From contig JANFXS010000003.1 in the NCBI GenBank assembly GCA_024460105.1, positions 310,001-374,000 on the forward strand: DNA of 64,000 nt, given 5' to 3'. The translations under genes and the position numbers were made by a program. The stretch's first letter is position 1, and every line of letters begins with the position of its first letter. Below the pieces are notes generated by a model that saw only the letters and a list, made by a program, of their open reading frames with translations, was not told where the DNA came from and searched no databases. This document shows, one piece after another, positions 27,274 to 37,013 of this stretch. The DNA comes from Anaerotignum faecicola (GTDB lineage: Bacteria; Bacillota; Clostridia; Lachnospirales; Anaerotignaceae).

Positions 27274-30200
27274 CTATTTAAAATATGATACTCCGGATTC
27301 AAAAATTTTCTGGTCTTTGTTTCCAGTTACGTTTTTATATAAACCGTTTCCGATTCTTTCAGAGTGGCACATTTTTCCAAGCACCCTTCCGTCAGGGCTT
27401 GTAATTCCTTCAACAGCCATTATTGAACCATTTGGGTTAAACTTTATGTCATATGTTGCTTTGCCTTTTTTATCGACATATTGTGTCGCGACCTGTCCGT
27501 TTGCGATAAGCCTCTTCAATTCTTCTTCAGGCGCTATAAACCGGCCTTCTCCATGAGAAACAGGCACTGTATGAATTTCGCCGCAGCTTGTTCCCCAAAG
27601 CCATGGTGAAAGTGTCGAAGTAATTTTTGTATCAACAAGACAGCTTACATGCCTTCCGATTGAATTATATGTTAAAGTAGGGCTGTTTTCATCAAGATCC
27701 CTGATTTCGCCATATGGAACAAGACCGAGTTTGACAAGCGCCTGAAAGCCATTGCATATTCCAAGCATAAGACCGTCGCGGTTTTTAAGCAAATCCATAA
27801 CGGCTTCTTTTACATAAGGGTTCCTGAACACGGCGGCTATAAATTTACCCGAACCGTCTGGTTCATCTCCGGCGCTGAAACCGCCGGGTATCATAATAAT
27901 CTGGCTGTTATTAATTTCTTTAACCATTTTTTCTATTGACGCTTCGAGAGCCGTTACAGTCATATTGGCTACAACAAGAGTTTTTGTTTCGGCTCCGGCC
28001 TTTTCAAATGCCCTGGCCGTATCATATTCACAGTTAGTGCCCGGAAAAACAGGTATAAATACCTTTGGTTTAGCGGCCTTAATTGCAGGCTTTGCAAAAT
28101 TGAAATTCTCAAAAGGTTTAATTTCAGGATTTCCAATTTTACTGTTTTTAACCGTTGTGGGGAATATTTTTTCAAGAGTTCCTTCCCACGAATTAAGCGC
28201 TTCGGAAAGTTCGATTTTCGTATCGCCTATTATGATGCTTTCATCTTCGGCAGTCTTTCCGATTATCTTGGCGTCAAGGCCCATAAAGTCTATTACTTTT
28301 GCGTTAGATATTTCAAGTACAAACGAACCGTATGCAGGCCTGAAAAGGTTAACAATGTCTATTTCGTCCTCAGATACAAAACCTATACCGTTTCCAACGG
28401 CCATTTTAGTGATTGCCTCTGCAATACCGCCGTTTCTTACAGTATGGGCGGATATGCAAACGCCTTTTTTAATAAGGGAGGTTACAAGGCTGAAAAGTTT
28501 TTTTGCATATTCAAAATCAGGCAAATCATATTTATCAAGTTTCATAGGAAGATAAACGACAGTATTCCCGGCATTTTTAAATTCCGGCGAAATAATATCG
28601 TCAACTTTTGCCGTATCGACTGCAAACGACACAAGTGTCGGCGGCACTGACATATCCATAAATGTGCCGCTCATGCTGTCCTTTCCTCCGATAGCCGCAA
28701 CGCCAAATTCCATCTGCGCCCTGAAAGCTCCGACAAGAGCCGCAAAAGGCTTGCCCCATTTAACAGGATCCGTTCCGAGTTTTTCAAAATACTCCTGAAA
28801 CGTAAGCCTTACTTTTGAATATTCCCCTCCTGCTGCAACAATTTTTGAAAGGCTTTCAATAACCGCATACACAGCTCCGTGGAACGGGCTCCATTTTGAT
28901 ATCTTGGGATTATATCCGAAACTCATAAGGGTAGCCGTTGTCGTTTCTCCCTTAAGAAGCGGTATCTTCGCCGCCATAACCTCCGGCGGAGTAAGCTGGT
29001 TTTTGCCGCCGAAAGGCATAAGTACGGTTCCGGCGCCTATTGTTGAGTCAAATCGCTCAACAAGCCCTTTCTGGCTTGCCGTATTCAAATCCGATATGTT
29101 TTCAAGCCATGCTTCTTTTAAATTTGAATTTATCAGCCCCTCGCTGACAACAGGCGTTTCAAAGTATGATGATTTTTCAGGAGAAGCAACTTTGATGGAA
29201 ATTCTTTGCTTTGCGCCGTTTGTATCGAGAAAATCCCTTGAAATATCAACAATATTCTTTTCTCTCCATTTCATTGTGAGCCTTCTGTCATCTGTTACAA
29301 CCGCAACGGGAGTAGCTTCAAGATTTTCCTCTTCTGCAAACTTAATGAATTTATCAACATTTTCCTTTGCAACTACGACAGCCATTCTTTCCTGGCTTTC
29401 GGAAATTGCAAGCTCCGTACCGTCAAGCCCTTCATACTTCTTAGGCACGGCGTCCAAATCTATTGTAAGGCCTTCGGCAAGTTCCCCTATCGCAACGGAA
29501 ACGCCTCCGGCTCCGAAATCGTTGCACCTTTTTATCATAACGCTTACTTCAGGATTTCTGAAAAGCCTTTGAAGTTTCCTTTCTGTCGGCGCATTTCCCT
29601 TTTGAACCTCCGCGCCGCATGTTGTAATCGATTCAAGCGTATGTTCCTTTGACGAACCTGTAGCCCCGCCGCATCCGTCACGTCCGGTACGTCCGCCCGT
29701 AAGAATTACAACGTCGCCTTTTTCAGGAGATTTCCTAATAACATGCTCTTTTTTGGCCGCTGCTATAACAGCCCCTATTTCCATTCGCTTTGCAACAAAT
29801 CCATCGTCATATATCTCAGCCACCTGGCCTGTTGAAAGCCCAATTTGATTCCCGTATGAACTGTATCCCCTTGCCGCTTCAGTCACAATCTTCCTTTGCG
29901 GCAGCTTCCCTTTAATCGTATCTTCAACCTTTGTCCTCGGATCGGCAGCCCCTGTTACACGCATCGCCTGATAAACATAGCTCCTTCCGCTTAGCGGATC
30001 TCTTATAGCTCCTCCAAGGCATGTGGCGGCGCCGCCGAACGGCTCTATCTCTGTCGGATGATTATGCGTTTCATTTTTAAACATAATAAGCCATTCTTCT
30101 TCAATACCGTCAACATCTACAGGCACAACTATGGAGCAGGCATTTATTTCTTCAGACTGATCAAGATTATCAAGAGTACCGTTCATACGCAGCGCTTTCA

Positions 30201-31041
30201 TGCCGAGCACTGCAATATCCATAAGGCAGACGTCTTTTTCCTTATCCCCGTAAACGCGTTTTCTTTCATCCATATAATATGAATATGCCTTTTCAACAGG
30301 CGTTTTATAAGCCCCGTCTTCAAACTCAACATTTTCGATCTTTGTCTGGAATGTCGTATGGCGGCAGTGATCTGACCAATAAGTGTCAATTACGCGTATT
30401 TCCGTAGCAGTAGGATTTCTTTTCTCAACGTCCCTAAAATATTTCTGGCAAAACAGCATGTCCTCACTGCTCATTGCCGTTTCAAGTTCATTCCTAAGAG
30501 CAATAATTTCTTCTTCAGTCTTATCGATAAACCCTTCAAAGCTTGCTACATCATCAGGAACGTCCATTTTCATTGCAAGCGTTTCCGGTTTTTCCAGCGA
30601 AGCCTCACGGCTGTCCACCGGATTTATACAGTAACTTTTTATTTTTTCAAAATCACTTTCGCTGATATTTCCTTCAAGCACAATTACTTTCGCAACCGCT
30701 ATTTCAGGCCTTTCCTTCTGGGATATAATCTGCACGCACTGCATGGCGGAATCCGCCCTTTGGTCGTACTGTCCCGGCAGGTATTCAACGGCGAACACTC
30801 TTGCTCCGTCCTCAACAGATATTTCTTCTTCATAAACTATATCAACGGGAGGTTCTGAAAAAATAGTCGGTTTGGCGGCCTCATAAATTTCTTCCGAGAT
30901 ACCTTCAATATCATATCGGTTAAAAACCCTAACGCCGATAAGCGAGGTAATCCCGAGGTTTTCCCTTATATCAGAAAGAAGGCTTGAAGCTTCAACGTCA
31001 CAGCCTTTTTTCTTCTCAATATAAAGACGTTTTATATTCAT
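27274..31041 (-). CDS. purL: phosphoribosylformylglycinamidine synthase, single-chain form
   Basis: A 1255-residue FGAM synthase with synthetase and glutaminase parts fused in one chain, as in Proteobacteria and many Clostridia rather than the PurSQL set of Bacillus. N-terminal PurS-like region (1-170), linker with DTYWSDHCRHTTF, first AIRS-like half with NETHNHPTEIEPFGGAATCLGG, GGRTGRDGCGGATGSSKE, second half with GGKDSMSGTF, and a C-terminal class I glutaminase with FPGTNCEYDTARAF, GGFSAGDEPDGSGK and LGICNGFQALVKLG (nucleophile Cys), and SHGEGRF with catalytic His. ATG at 31041 lies after AAAGGGGAATG; a longer frame to 31065 overlaps that site. Fourth step of IMP synthesis. Confidence 0.96.
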   Translation of the reverse strand: MNIKRLYIEKKKGCDVEASSLLSDIRENLGITSLIGVRVFNRYDIEGISEEIYEAAKPTIFSEPPVDIVYEEEISVEDGARVFAVEYLPGQYDQRADSAMQCVQIISQKERPEIAVAKVIVLEGNISESDFEKIKSYCINPVDSREASLEKPETLAMKMDVPDDVASFEGFIDKTEEEIIALRNELETAMSSEDMLFCQKYFRDVEKRNPTATEIRVIDTYWSDHCRHTTFQTKIENVEFEDGAYKTPVEKAYSYYMDERKRVYGDKEKDVCLMDIAVLGMKALRMNGTLDNLDQSEEINACSIVVPVDVDGIEEEWLIMFKNETHNHPTEIEPFGGAATCLGGAIRDPLSGRSYVYQAMRVTGAADPRTKVEDTIKGKLPQRKIVTEAARGYSSYGNQIGLSTGQVAEIYDDGFVAKRMEIGAVIAAAKKEHVIRKSPEKGDVVILTGGRTGRDGCGGATGSSKEHTLESITTCGAEVQKGNAPTERKLQRLFRNPEVSVMIKRCNDFGAGGVSVAIGELAEGLTIDLDAVPKKYEGLDGTELAISESQERMAVVVAKENVDKFIKFAEEENLEATPVAVVTDDRRLTMKWREKNIVDISRDFLDTNGAKQRISIKVASPEKSSYFETPVVSEGLINSNLKEAWLENISDLNTASQKGLVERFDSTIGAGTVLMPFGGKNQLTPPEVMAAKIPLLKGETTTATLMSFGYNPKISKWSPFHGAVYAVIESLSKIVAAGGEYSKVRLTFQEYFEKLGTDPVKWGKPFAALVGAFRAQMEFGVAAIGGKDSMSGTFMDMSVPPTLVSFAVDTAKVDDIISPEFKNAGNTVVYLPMKLDKYDLPDFEYAKKLFSLVTSLIKKGVCISAHTVRNGGIAEAITKMAVGNGIGFVSEDEIDIVNLFRPAYGSFVLEISNAKVIDFMGLDAKIIGKTAEDESIIIGDTKIELSEALNSWEGTLEKIFPTTVKNSKIGNPEIKPFENFNFAKPAIKAAKPKVFIPVFPGTNCEYDTARAFEKAGAETKTLVVANMTVTALEASIEKMVKEINNSQIIMIPGGFSAGDEPDGSGKFIAAVFRNPYVKEAVMDLLKNRDGLMLGICNGFQALVKLGLVPYGEIRDLDENSPTLTYNSIGRHVSCLVDTKITSTLSPWLWGTSCGEIHTVPVSHGEGRFIAPEEELKRLIANGQVATQYVDKKGKATYDIKFNPNGSIMAVEGITSPDGRVLGKMCHSERIGNGLYKNVTGNKDQKIFESGVSYFK

Positions 31042-31097
31042 TTTCACATTCCCCTTTATATGCATAATTTACTTATTAAACAGCATCATTGTTTATT

Positions 31098-31126
31098 ATT
31101 CTACCACATATAAACAAGCATGTAAA
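31098..31126 (-). promoter_or_regulatory. predicted sigma-A promoter of purL
   Basis: On the minus strand TTTACA (31126-31121), 17 bases, TAGAAT (31103-31098). No guanine riboswitch or PurBox was recognised in the short leader. Confidence 0.6.
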
Positions 31127-31186
31127 ATATTATCGGCAAAATTAATTCATAATCTTTAAAACCTATATCGATAAATATATAATTAA

Positions 31187-31215
31187 TTTCAAAAACGGTT
31201 TTTTTATGGTATAAT
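31187..31215 (+). promoter_or_regulatory. predicted promoter of the zinc-ribbon gene
   Basis: TTTCAA, 17 bases, TATAAT, 30 bases before the start codon. Weak -35. Confidence 0.45.
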
Positions 31216-31245
31216 AATGGCTAAAAATACTGCGGAGGTGAAATA

Positions 31246-31614
31246 ATGTTCTTTTTAATAGCAGTTATGCCTGTTGAAAAAAGGCTTCCTTATCCCTTTA
31301 GCGGGATATGCCAAACATGTGGAAAAGTATGCGGTTATGAAGTGTATATGAGCGCGTCATGCCTAAGCTTGTTTTTTATCCCATTAATAAAATTCGGGAA
31401 AAAATATATTGTTAAAGTCGACTGCTGCCAAAATGTATATCTGCTTAATAAAGAAAAGGGGCGGAAAATTGAAAGAGGCGAAAACGTTATGATAAACGAA
31501 AATGACCTCACGCCGTATATCGGCGACTTTTCAATCCGCCGCTCCTGTCCAAACTGCGGGTATGAAGTTGAAGAAGATTTTATACATTGCCCTAAATGCG
31601 GCAAAAAGCTTTAA
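31246..31614 (+). CDS. small zinc-ribbon protein
   Basis: A 122-residue protein of a widespread but uncharacterised Firmicutes family. It begins [14 protein letters not shown], has [14 protein letters not shown] (22-35) followed by a hydrophobic [12 protein letters not shown] stretch, a Cys pair (DCCQNVY), and then after a linker a second C-terminal zinc ribbon [22 protein letters not shown]. The eight-plus cysteines suggest two bound zinc ions. The start follows GGAGGTG by six bases. It is convergent with sigE and the two stop codons overlap by 4 bases, so their transcripts run into each other. Function unknown. Confidence 0.75.
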   Translation: MFFLIAVMPVEKRLPYPFSGICQTCGKVCGYEVYMSASCLSLFFIPLIKFGKKYIVKVDCCQNVYLLNKEKGRKIERGENVMINENDLTPYIGDFSIRRSCPNCGYEVEEDFIHCPKCGKKL

Positions 31615-32348
31615 ACCATTTTATTAATTTCTTTTTTAAGCCTGCTTATTATTCTTTTTTCAAGCCTTGAAATATAGCTTTGCGATATTCCCAAAAGGTC
31701 GGCAACTTCCTTTTGGGTTTTTTCTTCGCCATTGTCTGCAATGCCAAAACGCATGGAAATTATTTTCTGTTCTCTTCTGTTTAATTTCTCCATTGCTTTT
31801 TTGAGCAGCATCTTATCAACTTCGTCCTCAATATCCCTGTATATTACGTCGCTGTCAGTTCCCAAAATATCGCTCAATAAAAGTTCGTTTCCTTCCCAAT
31901 CCACATTAAGCGGTTCGTCAATGGATACTTCCGTTTTTATCTTTGAATTTCTTCTCAAATACATAAGTATCTCATTTTCAATACATCTTGAGGCATATGT
32001 CGCAAGTTTTATCTTCTTTTCCGTCTTAAATGTATTTATGGCCTTTATAAGGCCGATAGTTCCTATAGATATGAGATCCTCCACATTAATTCCCGTATTT
32101 TCAAATTTCCTGGCTATATAAACGACAAGCCTCAAATTCCTTTCAATTAACACGGCCTTAGCGCTTTGTTCTTCCTCCGTGCCCAGTTTGCCTAGAACAG
32201 CCGTTTCTTCGTCAGCCGTAAGCGGCGGCGGAAAAACATCGTTTCCTCCTATGTAATAGATGTCTTCAATATCCCTGTTTTTCAGACGATTGTATATTTC
32301 GCCGCAGTCGTACTTGAGCCTGAAGAAAAAATATTTTAAACATTCCAT
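31611..32348 (-). CDS. sigE: sporulation sigma factor sigma-E (pro-sigma-E)
   Basis: A 245-residue sigma-70-type factor that drives early mother-cell transcription after septation. A pro-sequence with a hydrophobic start (residues 1-28) precedes the conserved [12 protein letters not shown] region, near which SpoIIGA cuts. Region 2 contains [17 protein letters not shown] and [17 protein letters not shown]; region 4 has [15 protein letters not shown] and the [23 protein letters not shown] helix-turn-helix. ATG follows GGAGG. It lies 12 bases after spoIIGA. sigG, which commonly follows in Bacillus and many Clostridia, is absent here; the zinc-ribbon gene lies convergent instead. Confidence 0.95.
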   Translation of the reverse strand: MECLKYFFFRLKYDCGEIYNRLKNRDIEDIYYIGGNDVFPPPLTADEETAVLGKLGTEEEQSAKAVLIERNLRLVVYIARKFENTGINVEDLISIGTIGLIKAINTFKTEKKIKLATYASRCIENEILMYLRRNSKIKTEVSIDEPLNVDWEGNELLLSDILGTDSDVIYRDIEDEVDKMLLKKAMEKLNRREQKIISMRFGIADNGEEKTQKEVADLLGISQSYISRLEKRIISRLKKEINKMV

Positions 32349-32360
32349 TTTATATCCTCC

Positions 32361-33242
32361 TTATCCCTCTAATATACAGGGGTTAATTATTCCGCTAAAG
32401 CTTCCGCTACCGCTTAAATTTCCGTTATATACAGCCACAACGGCATTTTTAATCGTTGTTTTTTCAATTCCGAAGAACTCCGCATAGTCCAATTTATATG
32501 CTGTAAGGCTGCCGCTTTCCGTTCCCAGTGAAGAAAACGGGACAAGAAAAAAACGGCTTAATTCTTCATCGTTTTTTATTAAATCCCGTATTTTTTCAGG
32601 ACTGGCTTTTTTTAAATACAAAAGCTGTGTTTCGGCGCTCAATATATCCCTAACAGCCCTAAATTCAGCTATAACTATTTTTCTCCCCAACGAATCCTCG
32701 GACAAAAAGTTCCCCGTATCCATAAGCACAGTAAACTCAACCCATCTCCCATTTAAGTATAACTTAGCAGTACAAAAGTCCCGCCTTTTTGTGACGGAAG
32801 AAACAATTACTCCTCCAATCAGCTTTACAACTGTATAAAATACAGCTGTAAGGACTGCCATAAGTTTAAACGAAAAAGCTCCGATACCGGCAGAAATTAT
32901 TCCGTATACATCAATAAAATTAAACGCTGCAATAAACGCTCCTCCCACAATAAATGAAGCCAGGACAGAAAAAGCAAACGTCCTGAAAAATATTTTTGCT
33001 TTTTGCGGTTTAAACACAATCAATATTGAAATGCCAACTGAAATAATCCCGCATAAAGCGTTCGATAAAACGCCCCTGACGGCAAAAACAACAAAAAAGC
33101 AATAAATAAAAGCTCCGGCCGTCCCACCTGCCGCAATCCTTATTAACTTTACCTTCCTCCTGTCCAATACCGATGTTATCCACAATATCAGCGTATCCAT
33201 AAATACATTAACTAAGAAAAGCACATCAATATAAATTTCCAT
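32361..33242 (-). CDS. spoIIGA: sigma-E processing aspartic peptidase SpoIIGA
   Basis: A 293-residue membrane protease that activates pro-sigma-E in response to forespore signal SpoIIR. About five helices fill residues 1-150, beginning EIYIDVLFLVNVFMDTLIL. The cytoplasmic protease domain has VEFTVLMDTGNFL with the catalytic Asp175 in the D-T-G-N motif, and a later FSSLGTES and KTTIKNAVVAVYNG typical of the family. I take ATG 33242, preceded by AGGTG; an in-frame ATG five codons upstream has a poorer site. The gene starts the spoIIGA-sigE operon. Confidence 0.93.
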   Translation of the reverse strand: MEIYIDVLFLVNVFMDTLILWITSVLDRRKVKLIRIAAGGTAGAFIYCFFVVFAVRGVLSNALCGIISVGISILIVFKPQKAKIFFRTFAFSVLASFIVGGAFIAAFNFIDVYGIISAGIGAFSFKLMAVLTAVFYTVVKLIGGVIVSSVTKRRDFCTAKLYLNGRWVEFTVLMDTGNFLSEDSLGRKIVIAEFRAVRDILSAETQLLYLKKASPEKIRDLIKNDEELSRFFLVPFSSLGTESGSLTAYKLDYAEFFGIEKTTIKNAVVAVYNGNLSGSGSFSGIINPCILEG

Positions 33243-33263
33243 ATCAACACCTGCCATAATGTA

Positions 33264-33296
33264 ATTATAGGATAAGCAGAATACAAATTTTGTAAA
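33264..33296 (-). promoter_or_regulatory. predicted spoIIGA-sigE promoter with long spacer
   Basis: On the minus strand TTTACA (33296-33291), 21 bases, TATAAT (33269-33264). An over-long spacer like this is known at the Spo0A-activated spoIIG promoter of Bacillus subtilis. No clear 0A box (TGTCGAA-like) was seen upstream. From 33297 to 33530 nothing else is recognised. Confidence 0.5.
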
Positions 33297-33530
33297 ATAT
33301 ACGTTTAAATTTTTAAAATTTTATTCTATATTAAATGTTTTTATCCCAACTTACCTCAAAAAAATTCACAAACCCACTTTAAACTATTAAAACTGTACGC
33401 CTGTATAAATAAATGTTCAGCATATTTCCAAATAACGTCTATTTATCAATCTACGCTTTGTTTTGCGATTTATATATTCCATTCATAAAAAATTAAATTG
33501 CCGCCGCCTTAACTATTAAAACCATCAAAT

Positions 33531-33555
33531 AAAAAAGGCGGAAAATATCCGCCTT
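33531..33555 (-). terminator. terminator of the VWA gene
   Basis: On the minus strand AAGGCGG-ATATTTT-CCGCCTT followed by TTTT, about 80 bases after the stop. Confidence 0.8.
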
Positions 33556-33635
33556 CGAGCACAATAATTTATAAAAAAATATTTATCTTTCGACTTACGA
33601 ACTTCAGCATTGCGGAAATGCCGAAAACTTTTTAA

Positions 33636-35030
33636 CTATAATACCGTGATAACCGATTCGCAGCATCTATAGTCAGTATCAATATTATGGGCAATTAAAC
33701 GTACATTTAAATTCCTCGTCATGCACATAGACGTCGAACCTGCGCTTGATACGTTCAGGCTTTCAGGCAATACGAACTTAACGCATTTAACAAGCACATC
33801 CCTGCATGTAGGATAATTGTGTGCTGGTATCACTATTGTTTTTAAACCGCGCTGGTATTCATTTCCGGTTGAATCAACTTCTGACAAAATTACGGCAAGA
33901 GCAACCCTTTTCCCGGGGCAAACATTTTTAACCGTAACATCAACCTGTGCAATCCTTCCCTGTGATTCAAGATAGGTTTCGCCCAAATCTACTACAATGG
34001 AATCGCTGCATCCCGACATCTCAATGCTTACGGGAACCGGGCAAGGTTCGGGATTAACAACAATACCGCAATCGACCAAAACAGAAGGCGTTGGGAATGT
34101 AACGGCATTACCTTCACTGTCTGAATAGTCAATAGAACTGTTTATAAGTTTTTCGCCTGAACTGTCGGCAACATGTTTAATAAAGAATTCAAGCGCCGCT
34201 CCTTCGTTCCCTGAAACGCCTAATTCAGGGATTGTCCATCTTATGGTTGTATCATTAACTATTACTGCAGTGCCTTTCGTAGGCGCCGGCATGTTTATAA
34301 TGGCAAAATCTGAATTTATAACTTCATTTATTACTATATTAGTTGCGCCGGGCTTTGAAATATTCTGTGCCAGATCCTCAAAAAGATCCTCAAGCTCGTC
34401 GTCATCGGGAGTAACGGCAACATGCGATGCGTCAGGATCTGTAGCCCAGTCGTTCAAAACATTTACATCAATGCCGTCCGAACCAATCAAACCAATACAA
34501 TATATTATTATTCCCGAAGCCCTGGCTGCCGCGGCTACCGGAGAAGGATCCGGTCCCTCCGTAGTTTTGCCGTCTGTAAACATCACAATCACTTTTGCAT
34601 TGGTTGAAAGAGGATTGAAAAGCCCCATGGCCTTTGCAAAAGCATCGGCATGATTAGTTGATCCGCCTGCCGTTATTGAGTTAACGGCATTTTTTAACGT
34701 CTGTACTGAAGTAATCAGCTGTGCGTTTACAGTTGCAGTATCTGCAAAACTTACAATGCCGATATGACTGCCTCCGCCAATATTCCCGTCTTGAGAATTA
34801 TCGGTTGCTTCATCAATGATGTCAATGAACTTTTCCGCTCCGAGCTTCATGTTTTCAAGCGGAACTCCGGCCATACTTCCCGAACGATCAAGCACCAGTA
34901 CAATATCCGTTGGATTTTCGGAAATATCCGGCGCCGCCGATAAAGCCAGCGTTACTTTAAGCGTCCCATTACAGTCAATTTCAGTTAAATCAATCTGCTT
35001 ATTAGAATTTGTTATACCCATATTGCTCAT
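33636..35030 (-). CDS. von Willebrand factor A domain protein, no signal peptide
   Basis: A 464-residue protein. The VWA domain (about 40-225) has a complete metal-dependent adhesion site: DRSGS (Asp48, Ser50, Ser52), GGSTNHADA (Thr125) and FTDGKT (Asp153). A beta-sandwich region follows (about 235-325, resembling DUF11 repeats), then a cysteine-bearing C-terminal domain (CPVPVSIEMSGC ... CPGKRV ... CRDVLVKCVKFVLPE ... CC). The N-terminus MSNMGITNSNKQIDL is polar; no signal sequence or membrane anchor is present, unusual for VWA adhesins. It lies between ftsZ and spoIIGA, monocistronic by its terminator. A spore-surface or cytoplasmic role is possible; function unknown. Confidence 0.75.
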   Translation of the reverse strand: MSNMGITNSNKQIDLTEIDCNGTLKVTLALSAAPDISENPTDIVLVLDRSGSMAGVPLENMKLGAEKFIDIIDEATDNSQDGNIGGGSHIGIVSFADTATVNAQLITSVQTLKNAVNSITAGGSTNHADAFAKAMGLFNPLSTNAKVIVMFTDGKTTEGPDPSPVAAAARASGIIIYCIGLIGSDGIDVNVLNDWATDPDASHVAVTPDDDELEDLFEDLAQNISKPGATNIVINEVINSDFAIINMPAPTKGTAVIVNDTTIRWTIPELGVSGNEGAALEFFIKHVADSSGEKLINSSIDYSDSEGNAVTFPTPSVLVDCGIVVNPEPCPVPVSIEMSGCSDSIVVDLGETYLESQGRIAQVDVTVKNVCPGKRVALAVILSEVDSTGNEYQRGLKTIVIPAHNYPTCRDVLVKCVKFVLPESLNVSSAGSTSMCMTRNLNVRLIAHNIDTDYRCCESVITVL

Positions 35031-35272
35031 CCTTTTTATAAGGCTAATAGCCTAAATGATATATAACCATTATATGGGACTTGTCCTAATTTGTTACTTT
35101 TTTTGAAAATAACAGTTTCTCACAACTAATGCCTGTAATTTCTTATAATATATTTCCTCTTTATAAAATATATAAAATTTACTGATAACGCCGAAATGTC
35201 TTTATATTTCATTCGTATATTTATACTGTAGAAACTTTTAGTTTTCATAAATATACAATTTATTAACTATAT

Positions 35273-35302
35273 AAAAAAGAGAAACTCCATAAAGAGTTCC
35301 TC
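35273..35302 (-). terminator. terminator of ftsZ
   Basis: On the minus strand GAGGAACTC-TTTATG-GAGTTTCTC followed by TTTTTT, 23 bases after the ftsZ stop. The rest of 35031-35272 holds nothing recognised beyond the upstream region of the VWA gene. Confidence 0.75.
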
Positions 35303-35324
35303 AAAAAATAAACAATATATAGTT

Positions 35325-36470
35325 TTAGAATGACTTTCTTTTTTTAATAAAGTCAGGTATTATTATATCGTCGTCATCAAAATCAGTTTCAATCGGTTTA
35401 AATTCGGGCTGACGAGACCTCTGCTGCTCTGCACCGCCATGCTCCATACTGTCCTGAACATTCCTTTCGCCGTTTGACGAACCAAAAAGTTCACGGATAT
35501 TTCTTGAAGGAAGGCCTTTAACATCGTCAAAACCGGTAGCAATAACTGTAACAACCATTTCATCTTTAAGATTTTCATTAATCGTAGTACCGAATATAAT
35601 TTCAGCTTCGGGATCAATGTTTTCCCTGATAAGGGTAGCCGCTGCATCAGCCTCAAGAAGCCCCATATCCACGCCGCCGCTGACATTAATAAGAACGCTT
35701 CTGGCGCCGTCGATTTTAGTTTCAAGAAGAGGGCTTTGTATTGCGGCTTTAGCTGCATTTTCAGCCTTATCTTCACCTTCGCCGTGTCCGATGCCCATGT
35801 GGGCAACGCCTTTATCTTTCATAATAGTTTTAACATCGGCAAAGTCGAGGTTAATAACGCCCGGTTTAGATATAAGATCCGAAATTCCCTGGACGCCCTG
35901 CCTTAAAATCTCGTCAGCTTTCCTGAATGATTCGATTAATGTCGTTTTTTTATCAATAATGCTTAAAAGACGCTGGTTCGGTATAATAACTAATGTATCA
36001 ACAATTTTTCTTAACTCCAAAATTCCTCTTTCGGCGTTGTTCATCCTTTTTTTGCCTTCAAACTCAAAGGGTTTTGTAACAACGCCTACCGTTAATATTC
36101 CAAGCGCTTTTGATATTTCAGCGATTTTAGGCGCCGCGCCTGTTCCTGTGCCTCCTCCCATGCCGGCAGTAATGAACACCATATCTGCCCCATTAAGCAC
36201 TTTGGAAACTTCTTCTTTAGTTTCCTCAACGGATTTTTCACCGATATCCGGATTTCCACCCGCCCCTAGTCCTTTGGTAAGCTTTTCTCCTATTTGTATC
36301 TTTGTTTCAGCTTTAGATTTTGACAGATCTTGAACGTCTGTATTTACAGCGACGAATTCAACGCCGGCCATATTATCTTCAATCATTCGGTCAACGGCGT
36401 TGTTTCCTCCGCCGCCAACGCCAACTACCTTTATCACTGCCGCATTGCCTTGATTAATAAACTCAAGCAC
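35325..36470 (-). CDS. ftsZ: cell division GTPase FtsZ
   Basis: A 381-residue tubulin homologue that builds the division ring. GTP-binding signatures: [16 protein letters not shown] (15-30), the tubulin motif [10 protein letters not shown] (about 105-114) and [11 protein letters not shown] with the T7 loop. After a variable linker rich in Gln, Arg and Asp, the conserved tail [15 protein letters not shown] binds FtsA/SepF-type partners; sepF is present at 53 kb. The start is GTG at 36470, after GGGAGGGG; the ATG just upstream is out of frame. It has a separate TATAAT-bearing leader and its own terminator, though it follows the murA-ftsQ cluster. Confidence 0.97.
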   Translation of the reverse strand: MLEFINQGNAAVIKVVGVGGGGNNAVDRMIEDNMAGVEFVAVNTDVQDLSKSKAETKIQIGEKLTKGLGAGGNPDIGEKSVEETKEEVSKVLNGADMVFITAGMGGGTGTGAAPKIAEISKALGILTVGVVTKPFEFEGKKRMNNAERGILELRKIVDTLVIIPNQRLLSIIDKKTTLIESFRKADEILRQGVQGISDLISKPGVINLDFADVKTIMKDKGVAHMGIGHGEGEDKAENAAKAAIQSPLLETKIDGARSVLINVSGGVDMGLLEADAAATLIRENIDPEAEIIFGTTINENLKDEMVVTVIATGFDDVKGLPSRNIRELFGSSNGERNVQDSMEHGGAEQQRSRQPEFKPIETDFDDDDIIIPDFIKKRKSF

Positions 36471-36651
36471 TGCATACCCCTCCCAACGTCATAATTGATT
36501 AGCTTGTCTTATATTATACCGTAAACTGCACGAAATTGCTATACCAAACTAATGTATGTTTAATAAAATTAATACAAATTTAAACTTTTTTACAGCCTAA
36601 TCTGTATTATACTATAAACAAGTATAAATGGGCTATACTTTTCTAAAATAA

Positions 36652-37011
36652 TTATGTATTATTATTAGTACCTTTTTCGCCTTTATTCAGCAGATCCCGT
36701 CTGATACTTGAAAAATTGTTGAATATCCTCGAACCGAATACAACAACCGCCGCTATTGAAAGCTGTATATTAAGCTGTTCCCCGAGGAACACAAGAAGCG
36801 TGGCCAAAACGGCATTGCTGAAAAATCCGGTCATAAAAATAGCAACGTCAAATTTGTCCTTCAAGATACTTCTTACGCCTCCCAAAACAGTATCGGCGCA
36901 TGCAAGTATTCCAATAGCTATATAGCCCGAATAACCTGAAGGGAATATGTATGGGCAAAGTATGCCTAATATTATTCCAACAGCCAAACCGATAACAGGA
37001 ATTATAATCAT
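36652..37011 (-). CDS. sbp: small basic protein Sbp (DUF1290) membrane protein
   Basis: A 119-residue protein with three or four membrane helices, of the DUF1290/Sbp family found before ftsZ in many Firmicutes. Recognisable parts: IIPVIGLAVGIILGI at the start, YIAIGILACADTVLGGVRSILKDKFD, and FNNFSSIRRDLL near the end. Function unknown, but the location with DUF881 and ftsQ is conserved. Two bases separate it from the preceding DUF881 gene, indicating one operon. The start ATG reads MIIIPVIGL. Confidence 0.85.
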   Translation of the reverse strand: MIIIPVIGLAVGIILGILCPYIFPSGYSGYIAIGILACADTVLGGVRSILKDKFDVAIFMTGFFSNAVLATLLVFLGEQLNIQLSIAAVVVFGSRIFNNFSSIRRDLLNKGEKGTNNNT

Positions 37012-37013
37012 GC

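Noticed and set aside
27087-27302. 71-residue minus-strand frame across the purL end
   Set aside because: Overlaps the end of purL and the small peptide frame and has no start signal.
29900-31041. separate purS and purQ genes
   Set aside because: The reading frame is continuous through all domains; the enzyme is the fused single-chain form.
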